Shown: positions 46,897-58,290 of the stretch, in pieces
Position numbering within the stretch: the stretch's first letter is position 1
How the letters are laid out: every line of letters starts with the position of its first letter
DNA from: Lonsdalea populi
Lineage (GTDB): Bacteria > Pseudomonadota > Gammaproteobacteria > Enterobacterales > Enterobacteriaceae
Length of the DNA: 64,000 nucleotides
Direction of reading: 5' to 3'
NCBI RefSeq assembly: GCF_015999465.1
Contig: NZ_CP065534.1
Span: 310,001-374,000, forward strand
Notes under the pieces: model-generated
Databases searched by the model: none
What the model was told of the DNA's origin: nothing
What the model saw: only the letters and a program-made list of their open reading frames with translations
Position numbers and translations under genes: made by a program

Positions 46897-48685
46897 TCGC
46901 TTGCTCCTTCTTACTTTTCTCCTGAGCATCGGCTTCACCGCCGTAAACGCGTTTCGCCGGCGGCAGCTTGGTGATCTTCACATCGCTGTACTCAAGACGT
47001 GGAGCGCCGTCCTGGCTATGGAACGCCAGTGTATGCTTCAGGTAATTGACGTCGTCGCGTTCGGTGCAGCCTTCATCAAGACGCTGGTGGGCGCCGCGGG
47101 ATTCCTTACGGTTAATCGCGGAGTGCGCCATGCATTCCGCTACATCCAGTCCGTGGCCGAGCTCGATGGTGTACAGCAGGTCGGTATTAAACACGCAGGA
47201 GTGGTCGCTGATTTTGACGCGTTTGAAACGTTCTTTCAGTTCGGCCAGCTTATCGACGGTTTTTTGCATCAGGTCGGTGGTGCGATAGATTCCGCAGCCT
47301 TCTTCCATCGTCATCCCCATCTCATCACGGATTTTCGACCAGCTTTCCGTGCCTTCCTGATTCATCAGGTTATGCAGTTTCTTCTCGACGTCGCGTGCCT
47401 GCGCATCCAGTGCGCTGGTATTGGCGGGCGTCGCTTCCTGAGAACGTTGTATGGCGTGTTCTCCCGCCAAACGGCCGAAGACCACCAGCTCTGCGAGGGA
47501 GTTGGAGCCCAGACGGTTGGCACCGTGCAGGCCGACGGAGGAGCATTCGCCGGCGGCGAACAGGCCTTTGATGCGCGTTTCACACTGCTGATCGGTTTCG
47601 ATGCCGCCCATGGTGTAATGTGCGGTAGGACGGATGGGAATCGGTTCCTTGACGGGATCGACGCCAACGTAGGCTTTGGCCAGTTCGCAGATGAACGGCA
47701 GGCGCTCTTTCAGCTTCTTCTCGCCCAGGTGACGCAGGTCGAGGTAGACCACGTCGCCCAGAGGCGTAGAGATGGTGCGGCCAGCGCGCCACTCATGCCA
47801 GAATGCCTGAGACACCTTGTCGCGCGGCCCCAGCTCCATGTATTTGTTTTTCGGCTCACCCAGCGGCGTTTCAGGCCCCATGCCGTAATCCTGCAGATAG
47901 CGGTAGCCATCTTTGTTGACCATGATGCCGCCTTCGCCGCGGCAGCCTTCGGTCATCAGGATGCCGGAGCCGGGCAGGCCGGTCGGGTGATACTGCACGA
48001 ACTCCATATCGCGCAGCGGCACGCCGTGGCGGAACGCCATTCCCATGCCGTCGCCGGTGACGATGCCGCCGTTGGTGTTGTAACGGTACACACGTCCAGC
48101 GCCGCCTGTCGCCATGATGACGGCATTGGCGCGAATCTGCACCAGCTTGCCTTCCATCATGTTGATGGCGACAACGCCGCGAGCGTGGCCTTCATCAACC
48201 AGAATATCCAGCACGAAGTGTTCGTCGAAACGCTGAATTTGCGGGTATTTCAGCGAAGTCTGGAACAGGGTGTGCAGCATGTGGAAACCGGTTTTGTCCG
48301 CAGCAAACCAGGTGCGTTCAATCTTCATACCACCGAAACGGCGCACGTTGACCGAACCATCCGGTTTACGACTCCACGGGCAACCCCACTGTTCCATCTG
48401 GATCATTTCACGGGGGCATTCGTGAACAAACTGGTCGACGACATCCTGTTCACAGAGCCAGTCGCCGCCGGCGACGGTATCTTGGAAATGGAAGTCAAAG
48501 CTATCGTGATCCTGAGTGACCGCTGCCGATCCTCCTTCTGCGGCCACGGTATGGCTCCGCATTGGGTAGACTTTAGAGATCAGCGCAATCTTCAGTTGGG
48601 GATTAGCTTCGGCTGCAGCAATTGCTGCGCGTAAGCCAGCGCCCCCGGCCCCGATAATGGCCAAGTCGGCATTAAAGGTCTGCAC
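46889..48685 (-). CDS. frdA: Fumarate reductase flavoprotein subunit
   Basis: Catalytic subunit of anaerobic fumarate respiration. Product of 598 residues (E. coli 602). FAD site [13 protein letters not shown] at residues 10-22, covalent FAD histidine in [10 protein letters not shown] near residue 44, and active-site HPTGLPGSG and [10 protein letters not shown]. First gene of frdABCD. No convincing FNR box was found upstream by eye; TTGATGTGATCCA at 48878 is only a poor match. Confidence 0.97.
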   Translation of the reverse strand: MQTFNADLAIIGAGGAGLRAAIAAAEANPQLKIALISKVYPMRSHTVAAEGGSAAVTQDHDSFDFHFQDTVAGGDWLCEQDVVDQFVHECPREMIQMEQWGCPWSRKPDGSVNVRRFGGMKIERTWFAADKTGFHMLHTLFQTSLKYPQIQRFDEHFVLDILVDEGHARGVVAINMMEGKLVQIRANAVIMATGGAGRVYRYNTNGGIVTGDGMGMAFRHGVPLRDMEFVQYHPTGLPGSGILMTEGCRGEGGIMVNKDGYRYLQDYGMGPETPLGEPKNKYMELGPRDKVSQAFWHEWRAGRTISTPLGDVVYLDLRHLGEKKLKERLPFICELAKAYVGVDPVKEPIPIRPTAHYTMGGIETDQQCETRIKGLFAAGECSSVGLHGANRLGSNSLAELVVFGRLAGEHAIQRSQEATPANTSALDAQARDVEKKLHNLMNQEGTESWSKIRDEMGMTMEEGCGIYRTTDLMQKTVDKLAELKERFKRVKISDHSCVFNTDLLYTIELGHGLDVAECMAHSAINRKESRGAHQRLDEGCTERDDVNYLKHTLAFHSQDGAPRLEYSDVKITKLPPAKRVYGGEADAQEKSKKEQANG

Positions 48686-49091
48686 TGCATTCCTCCAGTT
48701 ACATAAGTTAAATAAGATAAAATAAGAAAATAATGCGTAATGCGAAAATTGGTTTTATTTCTGCCCATTTTTCAATGAGTTGGGAGGGGCAGAGAAAAAG
48801 TCTGACGGCGGTGGATCACCGTTAAATCACTCTTTTTTGTGTGGAAATGATTATAGCTATTTAAAGGTAGCTGAAATTTGATGTGATCCAGCATTTTGTT
48901 GTTTTTTAACCAGCGGAGAGGAATAGTTCGTAAAACGTGATCGAAAATGCAATTAAAGTAAAAACAGCACTTTTATTGCTTTAATAAATACCTATCCCTA
49001 CCGATAAAAACGTCTTCAACTGCATATAATTTGTTTGGTCTGACTGATGCGGGTAGACTGCACCCCCTCTTTGACTTTGGAGTAGACCACC
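48686..49091. other. Divergent promoter region of frdA and epmA
   Basis: AT-rich 406-base spacer. A perfect TATAAT at 49025-49030 fits an epmA promoter. No gene-like frame is seen. Control of frd by FNR and NarL is known in E. coli, but I could not place clear sites. Confidence 0.5.
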
Positions 49092-50069
49092 ATGAGCGAA
49101 ACGGCAAGTTGGCAACCCAGTGCCCCAATTGCCAATCTGTTGAAGCGGGCGGAGATCATCAACGAAATCCGACGCTTCTTCTTCGATCGCGGCGTGCTAG
49201 AGGTGGAAACCCCCGCCATGAGTCAGGCTACGGTCACAGACGTTCATCTGGTTCCCTTCGACACCCAGTATGTCGGGCCGGGTGCTGCGGACGGCCTGAA
49301 ACTCTATCTGATGACCAGCCCGGAATACCACATGAAACGCCTGCTGGCGGCGGGCAGCGGCCCGATTTATCAGCTGGGTCGCAGCTTCCGTAACGAAGAA
49401 TCCGGGCGTTTTCACAATCCTGAATTTACGATGCTGGAGTGGTATCGCCCTCACTATGATATGTACCGCCTGATGAATGAGGTGGACGATCTGCTGCAAC
49501 AGGTGCTGGAGTGCGAAAGCGCGGAAATGCTCACCTATCAGCAGGCTTTCCAGCGTCATCTGGACGTCGATCCGCTCTCTGCCGACAAAGCTCAGCTGCG
49601 TGAAGTCGCCGAAACGCTGGGCGTGGGTGACGTCGCTCATCAGGAAGAGGATCGCGATACGCTGCTGCAACTGCTGTTCGCGGTGGGCGTTGAGGTCAAT
49701 ATCGGGCGCGACAAACCGGCCTTCGTCTACCATTTCCCGGCTACGCAGGCGTCTCTGTCTGAAATCAGCACGGAAGACCACCGGGTCGCAGAGCGGTTTG
49801 AGGTCTACTTCAAAGGCATCGAGCTGGCGAACGGTTTCCGTGAACTGACCGACAGCGCTGAGCAGCGTCAGCGTTTCGAGCAGGACAACCGCAAACGCGC
49901 CGCGCACGGCCTGCCGGTTCAGCTGATAGATGAAAACCTGCTGGATGCGTTGACCGCGGGTATCCCGGATTGCGCCGGCGTAGCACTAGGTATTGACCGC
50001 CTAATTATGCTGGCGTTGAAGGCAGAGTCCATCAGCGAAGTGATGGCTTTCCCGGTCGATCGTGCCTAA
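49092..50069 (+). CDS. epmA: EF-P--(R)-beta-lysine ligase
   Basis: Class II lysyl-tRNA synthetase-like enzyme without the tRNA anticodon domain; it attaches (R)-beta-lysine to the EF-P lysine. Product of 325 residues, as in E. coli. Class II motif 2 is [22 protein letters not shown], and motif 3 [14 protein letters not shown] lies near the end. The epmB-efp pair is 5 kb upstream. Confidence 0.97.
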   Translation: MSETASWQPSAPIANLLKRAEIINEIRRFFFDRGVLEVETPAMSQATVTDVHLVPFDTQYVGPGAADGLKLYLMTSPEYHMKRLLAAGSGPIYQLGRSFRNEESGRFHNPEFTMLEWYRPHYDMYRLMNEVDDLLQQVLECESAEMLTYQQAFQRHLDVDPLSADKAQLREVAETLGVGDVAHQEEDRDTLLQLLFAVGVEVNIGRDKPAFVYHFPATQASLSEISTEDHRVAERFEVYFKGIELANGFRELTDSAEQRQRFEQDNRKRAAHGLPVQLIDENLLDALTAGIPDCAGVALGIDRLIMLALKAESISEVMAFPVDRA

Positions 50070-50103
50070 AACGCAAGCGAGTTAGCGCAAGGCCCAATAA
50101 AAA

Positions 50104-50138
50104 CCCGGTGAGGCGTGAAGCCTGCACCGGATTTTTTT
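50104..50138 (+). terminator. Terminator after epmA
   Basis: CCGGTG-AGGC...GCCT-G-CACCGG stem followed by ATTTTTTTAT, 35 bases after epmA. AAAAA precedes it, so it may also serve mscM on the other strand. Confidence 0.88.
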
Positions 50139-50180
50139 ATGCACGTCTAACAGGTCGGTGACCCGACACGGGACGGGCGA

Positions 50181-53100
50181 CTAGAGCGCGCCGTCGGTGC
50201 GCGTGGCGGAACCGGCGTTACGGCCGTCAATCTGTACGGAGTCCATCCGTACCTGGAACGGCGGGAACGGCATCACCAGATCGTGCTGGCGGTAGCCGTC
50301 CAGAATTCGCTGATGAAGCTCATGGCGAAGCGGCATACGGTGCCCCATCTCAGCGGCAAAGATACGCAATTCAAACAGCTGAATCCCCTGACGTAAATCA
50401 ACGAGGAAGACCTCCGGCGGCGGGTTGTCCAGCACCAGCGAGCAGCGTTTGACGGCATTCAGCAGCAAGTTGGTCACCTCTTCCGTATTGGCATCCGCCG
50501 GGGCCGGAATGGTCAGCACCACGCGCGTCACGGAGTCAGACAGCGACCAGTTGATGAACTGTTCGGTGATGAAGGCCTTGTTGGGAACGATGATCTCCTT
50601 GCGGTCCCAGTCCGAGATCGTTGTGGCGCGGGTGTTGATACGCATAATACTTCCGGTCAGATCGCGGATCGTCACCGTATCGCCAATACGTATCGGTTTC
50701 TCAAACAAAATAATCAGGCCGGAGATAAAGTTGGCGAAGATCTCCTGCAAGCCGAAGCCCAATCCTACCCCCAGGGCGGCGACCAGCCACTGGAACTTGG
50801 ACCACTCGAGGCCGAGCATAGAGAAGCCGAACATTCCGCCGATCAACAGCAGCACATATTTACTGACGGTGGTGATGGCGTAGCCGGAGCCGGGCGACAG
50901 CTCGACGTGCTGCAATAACACCAGCTCCAGCAGCGCAGGCAGATTGCGCATCAGCTGAGTCGTAATAAAGAAGATCAGAATGGCGATCAGCACCGCGCTC
51001 AGCGTGATGGGCTGGATAGTCTCGGTTCCGTTTATCGTGCTGGTGGCGTCCCACAGACTGATGTTCTCCAGGAAGGAGAATGCCGAATGTATTTCCGACC
51101 ACAGCGCCAGCACGGAAACCAATGCAATCAGCGTCAGCACCGAACGCACCAGTTGCAGGGATTTTGCGCTGATGGCGTCCAGATCGACCACCGGCTCTTC
51201 AACCACTTCACTGCTGGCTTCATGACTCTGCTGAGTCAACTCCTCCTCGCCGCGCGCCCGGATCGCCAGTATTTCGGCCCGGCGCTGCTTGGCGCGATCG
51301 AACGCGATGCGTCGGCGTTGAATCAGCATCCAGCGGCGAATGATGTGATAAATCACCAGCAGGAAGAACCAAATCGCGACTGACTTTTCCAGTCGGGCCA
51401 GCAGCGCCTGTGATGTGGCCAGATAACCAAAGCAGGAAGCCAGCACGGCGATCAACGGCATACAGAGCAGTAGATTCCACATGGCGCGGTTCACCGGGTT
51501 TTCTCCAGAACCTTCCTTATTCAGATACAGCGGTATTCCTGCACGTTTCAGGCTGGTGGTGACCAGACTGAGCGCCAGGCACAGTAGAATGAAACAGAGG
51601 CGTCCCAGCGTGCTGGAAAATTGACGATCGTTGAGATTATCAAAGGTAATCAGCGCCATAATCAAGGGGACGATCAGCCAGATGGAAAGCCGATAGTAGC
51701 GCATCGCGCGTTCCACCCGCTTTGGCGACCAGCCGAAATGCACGATGAACAGACCCTGACGGTGCGCAAACGAGGCGCTGATCATCACGGCCCACATCAA
51801 CGGCACGGTGGCGGTGACGCTATCGCCGATGGCGACGGCGACCGGATAAGGCCACGCATTTTGCAGACCGTAGCCCAGCGCCGCCCACAGGATCGGCAGC
51901 GGAATGGCGACCATCACCGACCAGAATACGGTGCGTAGCGTCAACATGAAGTGGTCGAGCGTGACTTTGCCTACGCGTCCGCTGGCGCGTTCCATAAACG
52001 CATGGTAGTGACGTCGCGAACTGATGCTGAGCGCGACCAGCATCAGCGCGCCAATCAACGGCAGCAGCGTACTCCAACTGGTGACCATCATCACCATGGC
52101 GCTGCTGAGCTGCGTCAGCGTATCCAAAGACAGCAGGCGTGAGAGATCCTGCACCAACTGAAGCGGGTAAGAGAGCGTCAGCGGGTCGACGTCCGCCACC
52201 CAGAACAGGTAGCGATGGGCAGCCTCGCGGATCTCAATCAGGGCGTCTTCGAGCTGATTGCTGGCGACCTTAAGCTTGGTCAGCTCCAGAATCTGAGTGT
52301 CACAGCCTGAAATCAACGAAGTCAGCAGCTCGCGCTGAGTGCGTAGCTGGTCGTTGAATATTTTCTGCTGAGAGGCGGTGAGCGGAGAGCCGTCATCCTG
52401 CTGCGCCTGCTCGCTTTTCGGCAGCTTAGAGAACATATCCTCGTACTGCAGGCGCTGCACCCGCAGCTGGGTCATATCACCATCAAGCAGTTGGGGCTTC
52501 GGCATTTCCGGCAGTCGGGCGACCTGCGCCCGCAGCGTTTCGCCCAGCGCAGTAGACGAACCGAGCCACTGGGCCTGTTCGCGCAGCGTACTCAGCGCCT
52601 GACGCACCTGTAACGTTTGCGACGTGGCCTGACGTTGCTGCGAGGCGATTAAGTCCATGCGTTGCGCCTGCTGATTCAGCGCCACGGACAATTCACGGTT
52701 CACCTGCAACTGGCTGGCGATGGCCGAAGGCAAGTTGCCGCTTTGCTCCGCCAGCAGTTCGGTACGTTCCAGCGCCTGTTCGGCTTCGCGCTGGCGCATA
52801 CCGTTAAGCGTGCTGCGCAGGGTTTGCAACTGCTCGTCCAGGCGGTCTCGCTGTTTTTTGAAGAGTTCCGCCCGCAGGCGGGAAAGTTCCTGACGATTGC
52901 TGGCGGACAGCTGTGCCAGCTCCAGTTCATCGACCCGGCTTTTACTTAGCGCGGCTTCCGCCTGCAACGAAGCAAGCTGCGCTCGCGCCAGCGGCGTGGT
53001 GGCAGTGCCCTGCGTTTGGATCCGGCGTTCGACGTCGTTGAGCGCGCGACTGGCTTCCGACTGTTGCTGCGGCAACTGCGCCAGCGAGTCGCTGATTTCC

Positions 53101-53501
53101 CGCAGGCGATCCTGCTCCATCTGCTGCTGGCGGGATTGTTCCAGCAGTTGGCTACTGGTTTGAACGATCTGCTGTTCGAGTTCGTTAACGGAAAGGTTAT
53201 GGACGGCGGGCGTCGATTTGGCGTTTTCCGCCGCCAGCTCCTGACGCAGCCCGCGCGTGAGGCGCGGAAAATCTTCGATCACGCGCTGATACTGATCCAC
53301 CCGTTCGAGAGCGCCTTTGCGCTCATCCAGCATGCGCAGCGCGGATTGCAGCTCTTTGACGATATCTGCTTGATTCGGCTGTGACTTATTCGCTTCCGCC
53401 TGCTGTAAATCCTGCCGCAGCTGGGCCTCGCTGGGAAGCTGGGCGGCCAGCGCCGGGGCGGACAGCAGGCATCCCAGCAGAAAGATCAGTATCAGACGCA
53501 C
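50181..53501 (-). CDS. mscM: Miniconductance mechanosensitive channel MscM
   Basis: Giant MscS-family channel of the inner membrane, 1,106 residues (E. coli YjeP/MscM 1,107). A signal sequence (MRLILIFLLGCLLSAPALA) precedes a periplasmic glutamine-rich coiled-coil region to about residue 470, then many membrane helices, and the MscS core ALGVGLGFGLQEIFANFISG near residue 890. It begins six bases after psd, so the two are cotranscribed as in E. coli, where the pair is under RpoE and CpxR control. Confidence 0.96.
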   Translation of the reverse strand: MRLILIFLLGCLLSAPALAAQLPSEAQLRQDLQQAEANKSQPNQADIVKELQSALRMLDERKGALERVDQYQRVIEDFPRLTRGLRQELAAENAKSTPAVHNLSVNELEQQIVQTSSQLLEQSRQQQMEQDRLREISDSLAQLPQQQSEASRALNDVERRIQTQGTATTPLARAQLASLQAEAALSKSRVDELELAQLSASNRQELSRLRAELFKKQRDRLDEQLQTLRSTLNGMRQREAEQALERTELLAEQSGNLPSAIASQLQVNRELSVALNQQAQRMDLIASQQRQATSQTLQVRQALSTLREQAQWLGSSTALGETLRAQVARLPEMPKPQLLDGDMTQLRVQRLQYEDMFSKLPKSEQAQQDDGSPLTASQQKIFNDQLRTQRELLTSLISGCDTQILELTKLKVASNQLEDALIEIREAAHRYLFWVADVDPLTLSYPLQLVQDLSRLLSLDTLTQLSSAMVMMVTSWSTLLPLIGALMLVALSISSRRHYHAFMERASGRVGKVTLDHFMLTLRTVFWSVMVAIPLPILWAALGYGLQNAWPYPVAVAIGDSVTATVPLMWAVMISASFAHRQGLFIVHFGWSPKRVERAMRYYRLSIWLIVPLIMALITFDNLNDRQFSSTLGRLCFILLCLALSLVTTSLKRAGIPLYLNKEGSGENPVNRAMWNLLLCMPLIAVLASCFGYLATSQALLARLEKSVAIWFFLLVIYHIIRRWMLIQRRRIAFDRAKQRRAEILAIRARGEEELTQQSHEASSEVVEEPVVDLDAISAKSLQLVRSVLTLIALVSVLALWSEIHSAFSFLENISLWDATSTINGTETIQPITLSAVLIAILIFFITTQLMRNLPALLELVLLQHVELSPGSGYAITTVSKYVLLLIGGMFGFSMLGLEWSKFQWLVAALGVGLGFGLQEIFANFISGLIILFEKPIRIGDTVTIRDLTGSIMRINTRATTISDWDRKEIIVPNKAFITEQFINWSLSDSVTRVVLTIPAPADANTEEVTNLLLNAVKRCSLVLDNPPPEVFLVDLRQGIQLFELRIFAAEMGHRMPLRHELHQRILDGYRQHDLVMPFPPFQVRMDSVQIDGRNAGSATRTDGAL

Positions 53502-53507
53502 ACTAAC

Positions 53508-54434
53508 TTACCTCTGTAATATCGCGGTTTGAGGCGTATTTCCCGCTGTCGCGGAGACGACGGCGTCCTCGCTTATCGCTTCCGCGAGAGGTTCGCCCAT
53601 CCGGGTGACGCTTTGGCTGGACAGATTGGTCATCAGCTGCACTGTGCCGGCGGCAAACAGGTTGATAACGGTAGAGCCCAGTTTGAACTGCCCCATTTCT
53701 TCGCCTTTATCCAGCGTGATGGCGCCCGTTTCTCCCGCGGCAGGGTAGGTCCAGCGTTTGACGATGCCTTCACGCGGCGGCGTCACGGTGCCGGCCCACA
53801 CGGTTTCAATACTGCCGACGATGGTCGCCCCCACCAGAATCTGCGCCATCGGGCCAAATTCAGTATCGAACAGGCAGATCACGCGTTCGTTACGGGCGAA
53901 CAGGTTGGGCACGTTGGCTGCGGTCAGCGGATTAACCGAGAACAGGTCGCCCGGCACGTAAATCATCTCGCGCAACGTTCCGTCGCAAGGCATGTGTACG
54001 CGGTGGTAATCCTTGGGCGACAGGTAGGTGGTGACGAACAGACCATCACGGAAGTGGTCCGCCATAATGTAGTTGCCCGCCAGCAGCGCTTCCAATGAAT
54101 AGGTGTGATGCTTTGCCTGCAATAGCGTGTCGTTTTCGATCGCCCCTAACTGAGAGATCGCGCCGTCGGCGGGTTGCACTAGACGGTGATCGTGCGGATC
54201 GACCGGGCGAACGCCGGGACGCAGGGGGCGCGTAAAGAATTCGTTGAACGTCGGATACGCTGCGGTATCCGGCTGCTGGGCTTCCTGCATGTTGACGCGA
54301 TAAACGCGAACGAACAGGTCGATCACCAGCTTGGTGAGCGCGCCTCCCCGTCGTTCGGCTCCCCAGCCTGCGAGCCGGGTCAGCCAGATTTTCGGCAACA
54401 GATATTGTAAAGCGATCTTGATTCTATCCAGCAC
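53508..54434 (-). CDS. psd: Phosphatidylserine decarboxylase
   Basis: Makes phosphatidylethanolamine from phosphatidylserine at the inner membrane. The proenzyme of 308 residues (E. coli 322) contains FKLGST, with self-cleavage expected between G253 and S254 to form the pyruvoyl group. H144 and D90 environments ([17 protein letters not shown]) supply the maturation triad. Followed directly by mscM. Confidence 0.97.
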   Translation of the reverse strand: MLDRIKIALQYLLPKIWLTRLAGWGAERRGGALTKLVIDLFVRVYRVNMQEAQQPDTAAYPTFNEFFTRPLRPGVRPVDPHDHRLVQPADGAISQLGAIENDTLLQAKHHTYSLEALLAGNYIMADHFRDGLFVTTYLSPKDYHRVHMPCDGTLREMIYVPGDLFSVNPLTAANVPNLFARNERVICLFDTEFGPMAQILVGATIVGSIETVWAGTVTPPREGIVKRWTYPAAGETGAITLDKGEEMGQFKLGSTVINLFAAGTVQLMTNLSSQSVTRMGEPLAEAISEDAVVSATAGNTPQTAILQR

Positions 54435-54505
54435 AGTGAGCCTCTTGGGTTTAGTGATGCGCTAATACTAAAAGCGGCGCATTGTAGCGATGGTGACAAT
54501 AAATG

Positions 54506-55555
54506 TCAGTTATCCGAATCGGAAAAGGATTTACGCGTTTTTACCTGAGACAGGCTTTCGAGGATGCGATGGTAGTTTTCAAAACGCTCTGCGGCGATTT
54601 CTCCACGCTCCAGCGCGGCCCGTATGGCGCAGCCTGGGTCGGTGCCATGTTTGCAATCGCGGAATTTACAGCTGCCCAGATAGTCGCGGAACTCGATGAA
54701 ACCCTGCGTGACCTGCTCGGGCTCAAGATGCCATAGCCCGAATTCGCGCACGCCGGGTGAGTCGATCACATCGCCGCCATGCGGGAAGTGGTACAGGCGG
54801 GCTGCGGTCGTCGTGTGTTGCCCCAGTCCGGAGTTATCGGACACATCGTTGACCAGGATTTTGCCTTCTTCAGGATAGAGCAGGGCGTTGAGCAGGCTGG
54901 ATTTGCCGACGCCGGACTGACCGGCAAAGATGCTAATGCGGTTGGTCAATTCGGTTTCCAGCTCCGTCATGCCGTCGCCGATTTTGCTGGAGACCATCAG
55001 TACTCGGTAATGCAATGCTCGGTAGATATCCATGACTTCGTCGACGAACTGGCGTGATGCTTCATCCAGCAGATCGATCTTGTTCAGGACGATGAGTGGT
55101 TCAACTTCCAGCATTTCGCAGGCCACCAAATAACGGTCGATGATATTGATCGACAGTTCAGGGAGGATGGCGGAGACAATCACGATCTGATTGATGTTGG
55201 CGGCGATAGGTTTGACGCCGTCGTAAAAGTCCGGACGCGTCAGTACGGACTCGCGAGGATGTACCGCTTCAACGATGCCGCTGATGCCGGCCAGCGTTTC
55301 ATTACCGGGTCGCCAGACTACCTTGTCGCCGGTGACCAGCGATTTGATGGTACGACGAATATTACAGCGACGTTGCGTACCGTCGGTGGCCTCCACGTCG
55401 GCATGCATGCCGAAGCGGCTAATGATGGTGCCTTCCTGAGCGTCGCCCAATTGGTTGTCATCCCACTCGATTTTGCTGTCTGCATGCTTAAGGCGGCGCT
55501 GATGATTCGCGCTGACCCGACGTTGCTGACCTTTTGACAGTTTCTTTTTGCTCAC
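54506..55555 (-). CDS. rsgA: Ribosome small subunit GTPase RsgA
   Basis: Circularly permuted GTPase that checks late 30S assembly. Product of 349 residues (E. coli 350). The permuted order is visible: LNKIDLL (G4), then [14 protein letters not shown] (G1), then DSPGVREFG (G3). An OB domain comes before and the zinc site [14 protein letters not shown] after. Divergent from orn. Confidence 0.97.
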   Translation of the reverse strand: MSKKKLSKGQQRRVSANHQRRLKHADSKIEWDDNQLGDAQEGTIISRFGMHADVEATDGTQRRCNIRRTIKSLVTGDKVVWRPGNETLAGISGIVEAVHPRESVLTRPDFYDGVKPIAANINQIVIVSAILPELSINIIDRYLVACEMLEVEPLIVLNKIDLLDEASRQFVDEVMDIYRALHYRVLMVSSKIGDGMTELETELTNRISIFAGQSGVGKSSLLNALLYPEEGKILVNDVSDNSGLGQHTTTAARLYHFPHGGDVIDSPGVREFGLWHLEPEQVTQGFIEFRDYLGSCKFRDCKHGTDPGCAIRAALERGEIAAERFENYHRILESLSQVKTRKSFSDSDN

Positions 55556-55699
55556 TCAACCTCTCTAGATTCGTGGTTATCGCTCATGACATGAGATATG
55601 CCTATAATACACCCTATTTGACTTTAATTAACCGATGCTGAGCGTGTCTGCGAAGCTACGCCAGCTGCGGGTGAAAAGCCTTACAGGAATAGCGATAAA

Positions 55700-56242
55700 A
55701 TGGTAAACGAAAATAATCTGATCTGGATCGATCTGGAAATGACGGGACTCGATCCGGAACGCGATCGCATCATCGAAATCGCGACGCTGGTGACCGATGC
55801 CCATCTGAACGTACTGGCGGAAGGCCCCACGCTGGCGGTCCATCAGCCGGACAGCCAGCTTGCCCTGATGGATGAATGGAATGTGCGGACGCACACCGGC
55901 AGCGGTCTGATCGACCGCGTGAAGGCGAGCACGTATGACGAGAACGCCGCCGCGCAGGCGACGATCGCGTTTCTGCGCCAGTGGGTGCCGGAAGGCAGGT
56001 CGCCGATCTGTGGCAATAGCGTAGGTCAGGATCGCCGTTTTCTGTTTCGCTACATGCCGGAGCTGGAATCCTATTTCCATTACCGCTATTTGGATGTCAG
56101 TACGTTGAAAGAGCTGGCGCGCCGTTGGAAACCGGAAATTCTGACCGGTTTCAAAAAACAGAATACCCATCAGGCGCTGGACGATATTCGTGAGTCCGTC
56201 GCCGAACTGGCTTACTACCGCGAGCATTTTATCCAGCTGTAA
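55700..56242 (+). CDS. orn: Oligoribonuclease
   Basis: DEDDh 3'-5' exonuclease that degrades dinucleotides, including pGpG. Product of 180 residues (E. coli 181). Catalytic residues lie in [10 protein letters not shown] (D and E), NSVGQDRRF and [10 protein letters not shown] (His, Asp). Essential in E. coli. Located between rsgA and tRNA-Gly as usual. Confidence 0.97.
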   Translation: MVNENNLIWIDLEMTGLDPERDRIIEIATLVTDAHLNVLAEGPTLAVHQPDSQLALMDEWNVRTHTGSGLIDRVKASTYDENAAAQATIAFLRQWVPEGRSPICGNSVGQDRRFLFRYMPELESYFHYRYLDVSTLKELARRWKPEILTGFKKQNTHQALDDIRESVAELAYYREHFIQL

Positions 56243-56348
56243 TGAGCGCGAGCGGAGAACGCAGCGTGAGGTCACCCGTCTGCCGCGGTCATATTTTCCT
56301 CACCTTGGCGATTTTCTCCGCGGTTAGAAGAAAATTGCGTTTCAGGGG

Positions 56349-56376
56349 TTGCGCAACCGAACTTTCCTCGTATAAT
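56349..56376 (+). promoter_or_regulatory. tRNA-Gly promoter
   Basis: TTGCGC (56349-56354) and a perfect TATAAT (56371-56376), spacer 16, followed by GCGCTCCCCG, a GC-rich discriminator like that of rrn P1 and other stringently controlled stable-RNA promoters. Confidence 0.8.
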
Positions 56377-56425
56377 GCGCTCCCCGTACCGGCAAAGAAA
56401 TTTCGGTACTGGCAACACCACCCAA

Positions 56426-56501
<76 letters not shown>

Positions 56502-56543
56502 AATTTAGTGTTGCAGAACGCGTTTAGCCTCTGTGACACAGTG

Positions 56544-56568
56544 AAAAAGGACCTTCGGGTCCTTTTTT
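56544..56568 (+). terminator. Terminator after tRNA-Gly
   Basis: AAAAAGGACC and GGTCCTTTTT pair around TTCG, followed by further T residues. Confidence 0.92.
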
Positions 56569-56774
56569 CGTTTCTGGCTTTTGTTGCTGATGGCCCCGTC
56601 TGCCTCCGCCAGGATGGGGGCGCGGCTTCTTTTTTTCTCGGTTCGGAAACGGCGCCGCCGACGCGTGGTGAATTCTCACCGGCCGTTCGACGGCACGCGT
56701 CATTATCTCCGTGTCCACTCGCGCTGCCGCGACCATTACCCTTCCGATGATGTCCTTCACCTGCGGGCGAAATA

Positions 56775-57766
56775 TGTAACTTGAAGACTATTTATTGCTA
56801 CGACGAATCGGGTTCTCCCCGAAACAATGAATTATCGACGGGAAATATGCTCTCTTTGATTAGGAAAATCAGCAAAGCGGGGGCGACCGATGTTATTTTG
56901 ATGGGGGGAGAGCCTTTTAAAAGAAACGATATATTTGTCTTCATCGATGAAATAGTAAGGAATAACCTAAGATTCTCTATATTGAGTCATGGCCTTTCGA
57001 GTACGACTGAAACGATAGAGTTATTGAAAAAATATCATGTTGTAATTCATGTCCATCAGCCTTGATGGTGCAAACGTGGCCTATCACGAGAGAATGCGCG
57101 GGAAAAATGCTTACAAACGGACTATCGAAAAAATCTAATTATTGAAGGAACATGGCGTTAATGTAAGGATTAATCATACTTTAACGACGAAACCACCACT
57201 GAATTAGAACAATTCATGAAGTTGATGGAAGAACTGCAGATGAAAAACGTCTATTTCGACCGGTTTGATTATTTTGGCCAAGGGAAGAAAAAAAGGAGTT
57301 GGTCATTTCCATCGATGATGGGTTCAAGGTGCGAAAATTGATTGAAAATATTGCGATGATAAGTGTGTCGCCAGTCATGAAACCTATTGGGTAAAGTAAT
57401 GGATAACTCTTCAGCCGAAATCTTTTCGGCGTCGGTTTCAATCAATGTTGTATAAAATCGATTGGTAATCTAAGTTTTTGTCCTGTCATGCCGGACGAAA
57501 AATATATCATTGGTAATATCCTCAACCAGATGTTGAACTCATTGTGGCAAGATCCCAAATGGGAAGACATCAGGCACTCTACCATAGATGCCATCTCTGG
57601 TTGCGTCGAGTGTGGAAGCCAAAGCCAATGTCTGGGAGGCTGTAGCTGCAAATCGAAAGCTTATAATCACTATGAACAGTTTACCTCGACGGCTCCCTGG
57701 GCTTGTTCACAATTCAAAAACAACACTATTTTCAGTACGAAACCCTCCACAACAGTGTCGGGATGA
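56775..57766 (+). pseudogene. Decayed radical-SAM/SPASM maturase gene
   Basis: At least four consecutive pieces in shifting frames rebuild one protein. 56775-57056 reads CNLKTIYC, where the CxxxCxxC motif has lost its middle Cys to Thr, then LMGGEPF, the radical-SAM GGE motif. 57055-57135 reads ISLDGANVAYHERMRGKNAY to a TAA, then LLKEHGVNVRINH. 57183-57292 reads NDETTTELEQFMKLMEEL. 57293-57391 reads KELVISIDDGFKVRKLIENI. 57470-57766 is a SPASM-like domain with CCIKSIGNLSFC and CVECGSQSQCLGGCSC. Such proteins usually modify ribosomal peptides or activate sulfatases. No start, precursor or partner gene is seen nearby. Lower GC than the neighbours suggests transfer. Family beyond radical-SAM/SPASM is unknown. 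Confidence 0.82.
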
Positions 57767-58290
57767 GAGACGCACCGCGTTTCATCTTAAGGGGCGTGTT
57801 CGACATTTTTTCCTCCCTGCGCGGTAAAAAAGCGTTGTATGAAATGCGTCCGCAGGGTACGGGCCCACGTTGACGAACTATCCGTACCAATAAATATCCA
57901 CTTAACCGAATCATGATGTTGTTATTCGGCGTGCGCGTATCCGTTCTAAATATCTTTTTATATAACGCCAATGAAAACACCCACTATTAATTATTTTTTC
58001 TTAAAACTTTTCGAAAAGAATAATTTCGCAGATGGATTAATTATCGATATTTATTATCTTGTCTCATATTGGCAATAAAAATGGTCTGTTGTATTTAATT
58101 GTTATTGGAACCTTAAATATGATACGTGTCCATCTTTCTTTAGCAACGCTGTTGCAAGTCTTATTTTTGCTTGTGAAGCCGCTCACATAATAAAGGATTC
58201 GTAGTCGTTAACTTTGCCGGAAGCTGCCATCTTTTAACTAGAAACTTTTTTTACATTAGCAGGATATAATCACTGATAGGGAAAGGTACG
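57767..58290. other. AT-rich spacer before the sucrose isomerase-like gene
   Basis: No gene is supported. A 23-codon frame at 58119-58190 (MIRVHLSLATLLQVLFLL, hydrophobic) lacks a good ribosome binding site. A 82-codon minus-strand frame (57732-57980) shows no recognisable motif. The AT-rich block 57950-58280 probably holds the promoter of the next gene. Confidence 0.5.

Noticed and set aside
46862..48634. 590-codon plus-strand frame opposite frdA
   Set aside because: Antisense shadow of frdA; its His-, Val- and Phe-rich composition is typical of a reverse reading of a GC-biased gene.
48878..48890. TTGATGTGATCCA as an FNR box for frdA
   Set aside because: The half-site spacing is three rather than four bases and the second half is poor.
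52378..53384. Plus-strand frames opposite mscM coiled-coil region
   Set aside because: Serine/arginine-rich antisense readings of glutamine- and leucine-rich coding sequence; no support.
56524..56760. Frames after tRNA-Gly on both strands (about 78 and 97 codons)
   Set aside because: They overlap the tRNA and its terminator, have low-complexity Arg/Pro-rich composition and no homology I can see.
57732..57980. 82-codon minus-strand frame
   Set aside because: No ribosome binding site or motif, and it overlaps the end of the radical-SAM remnant.
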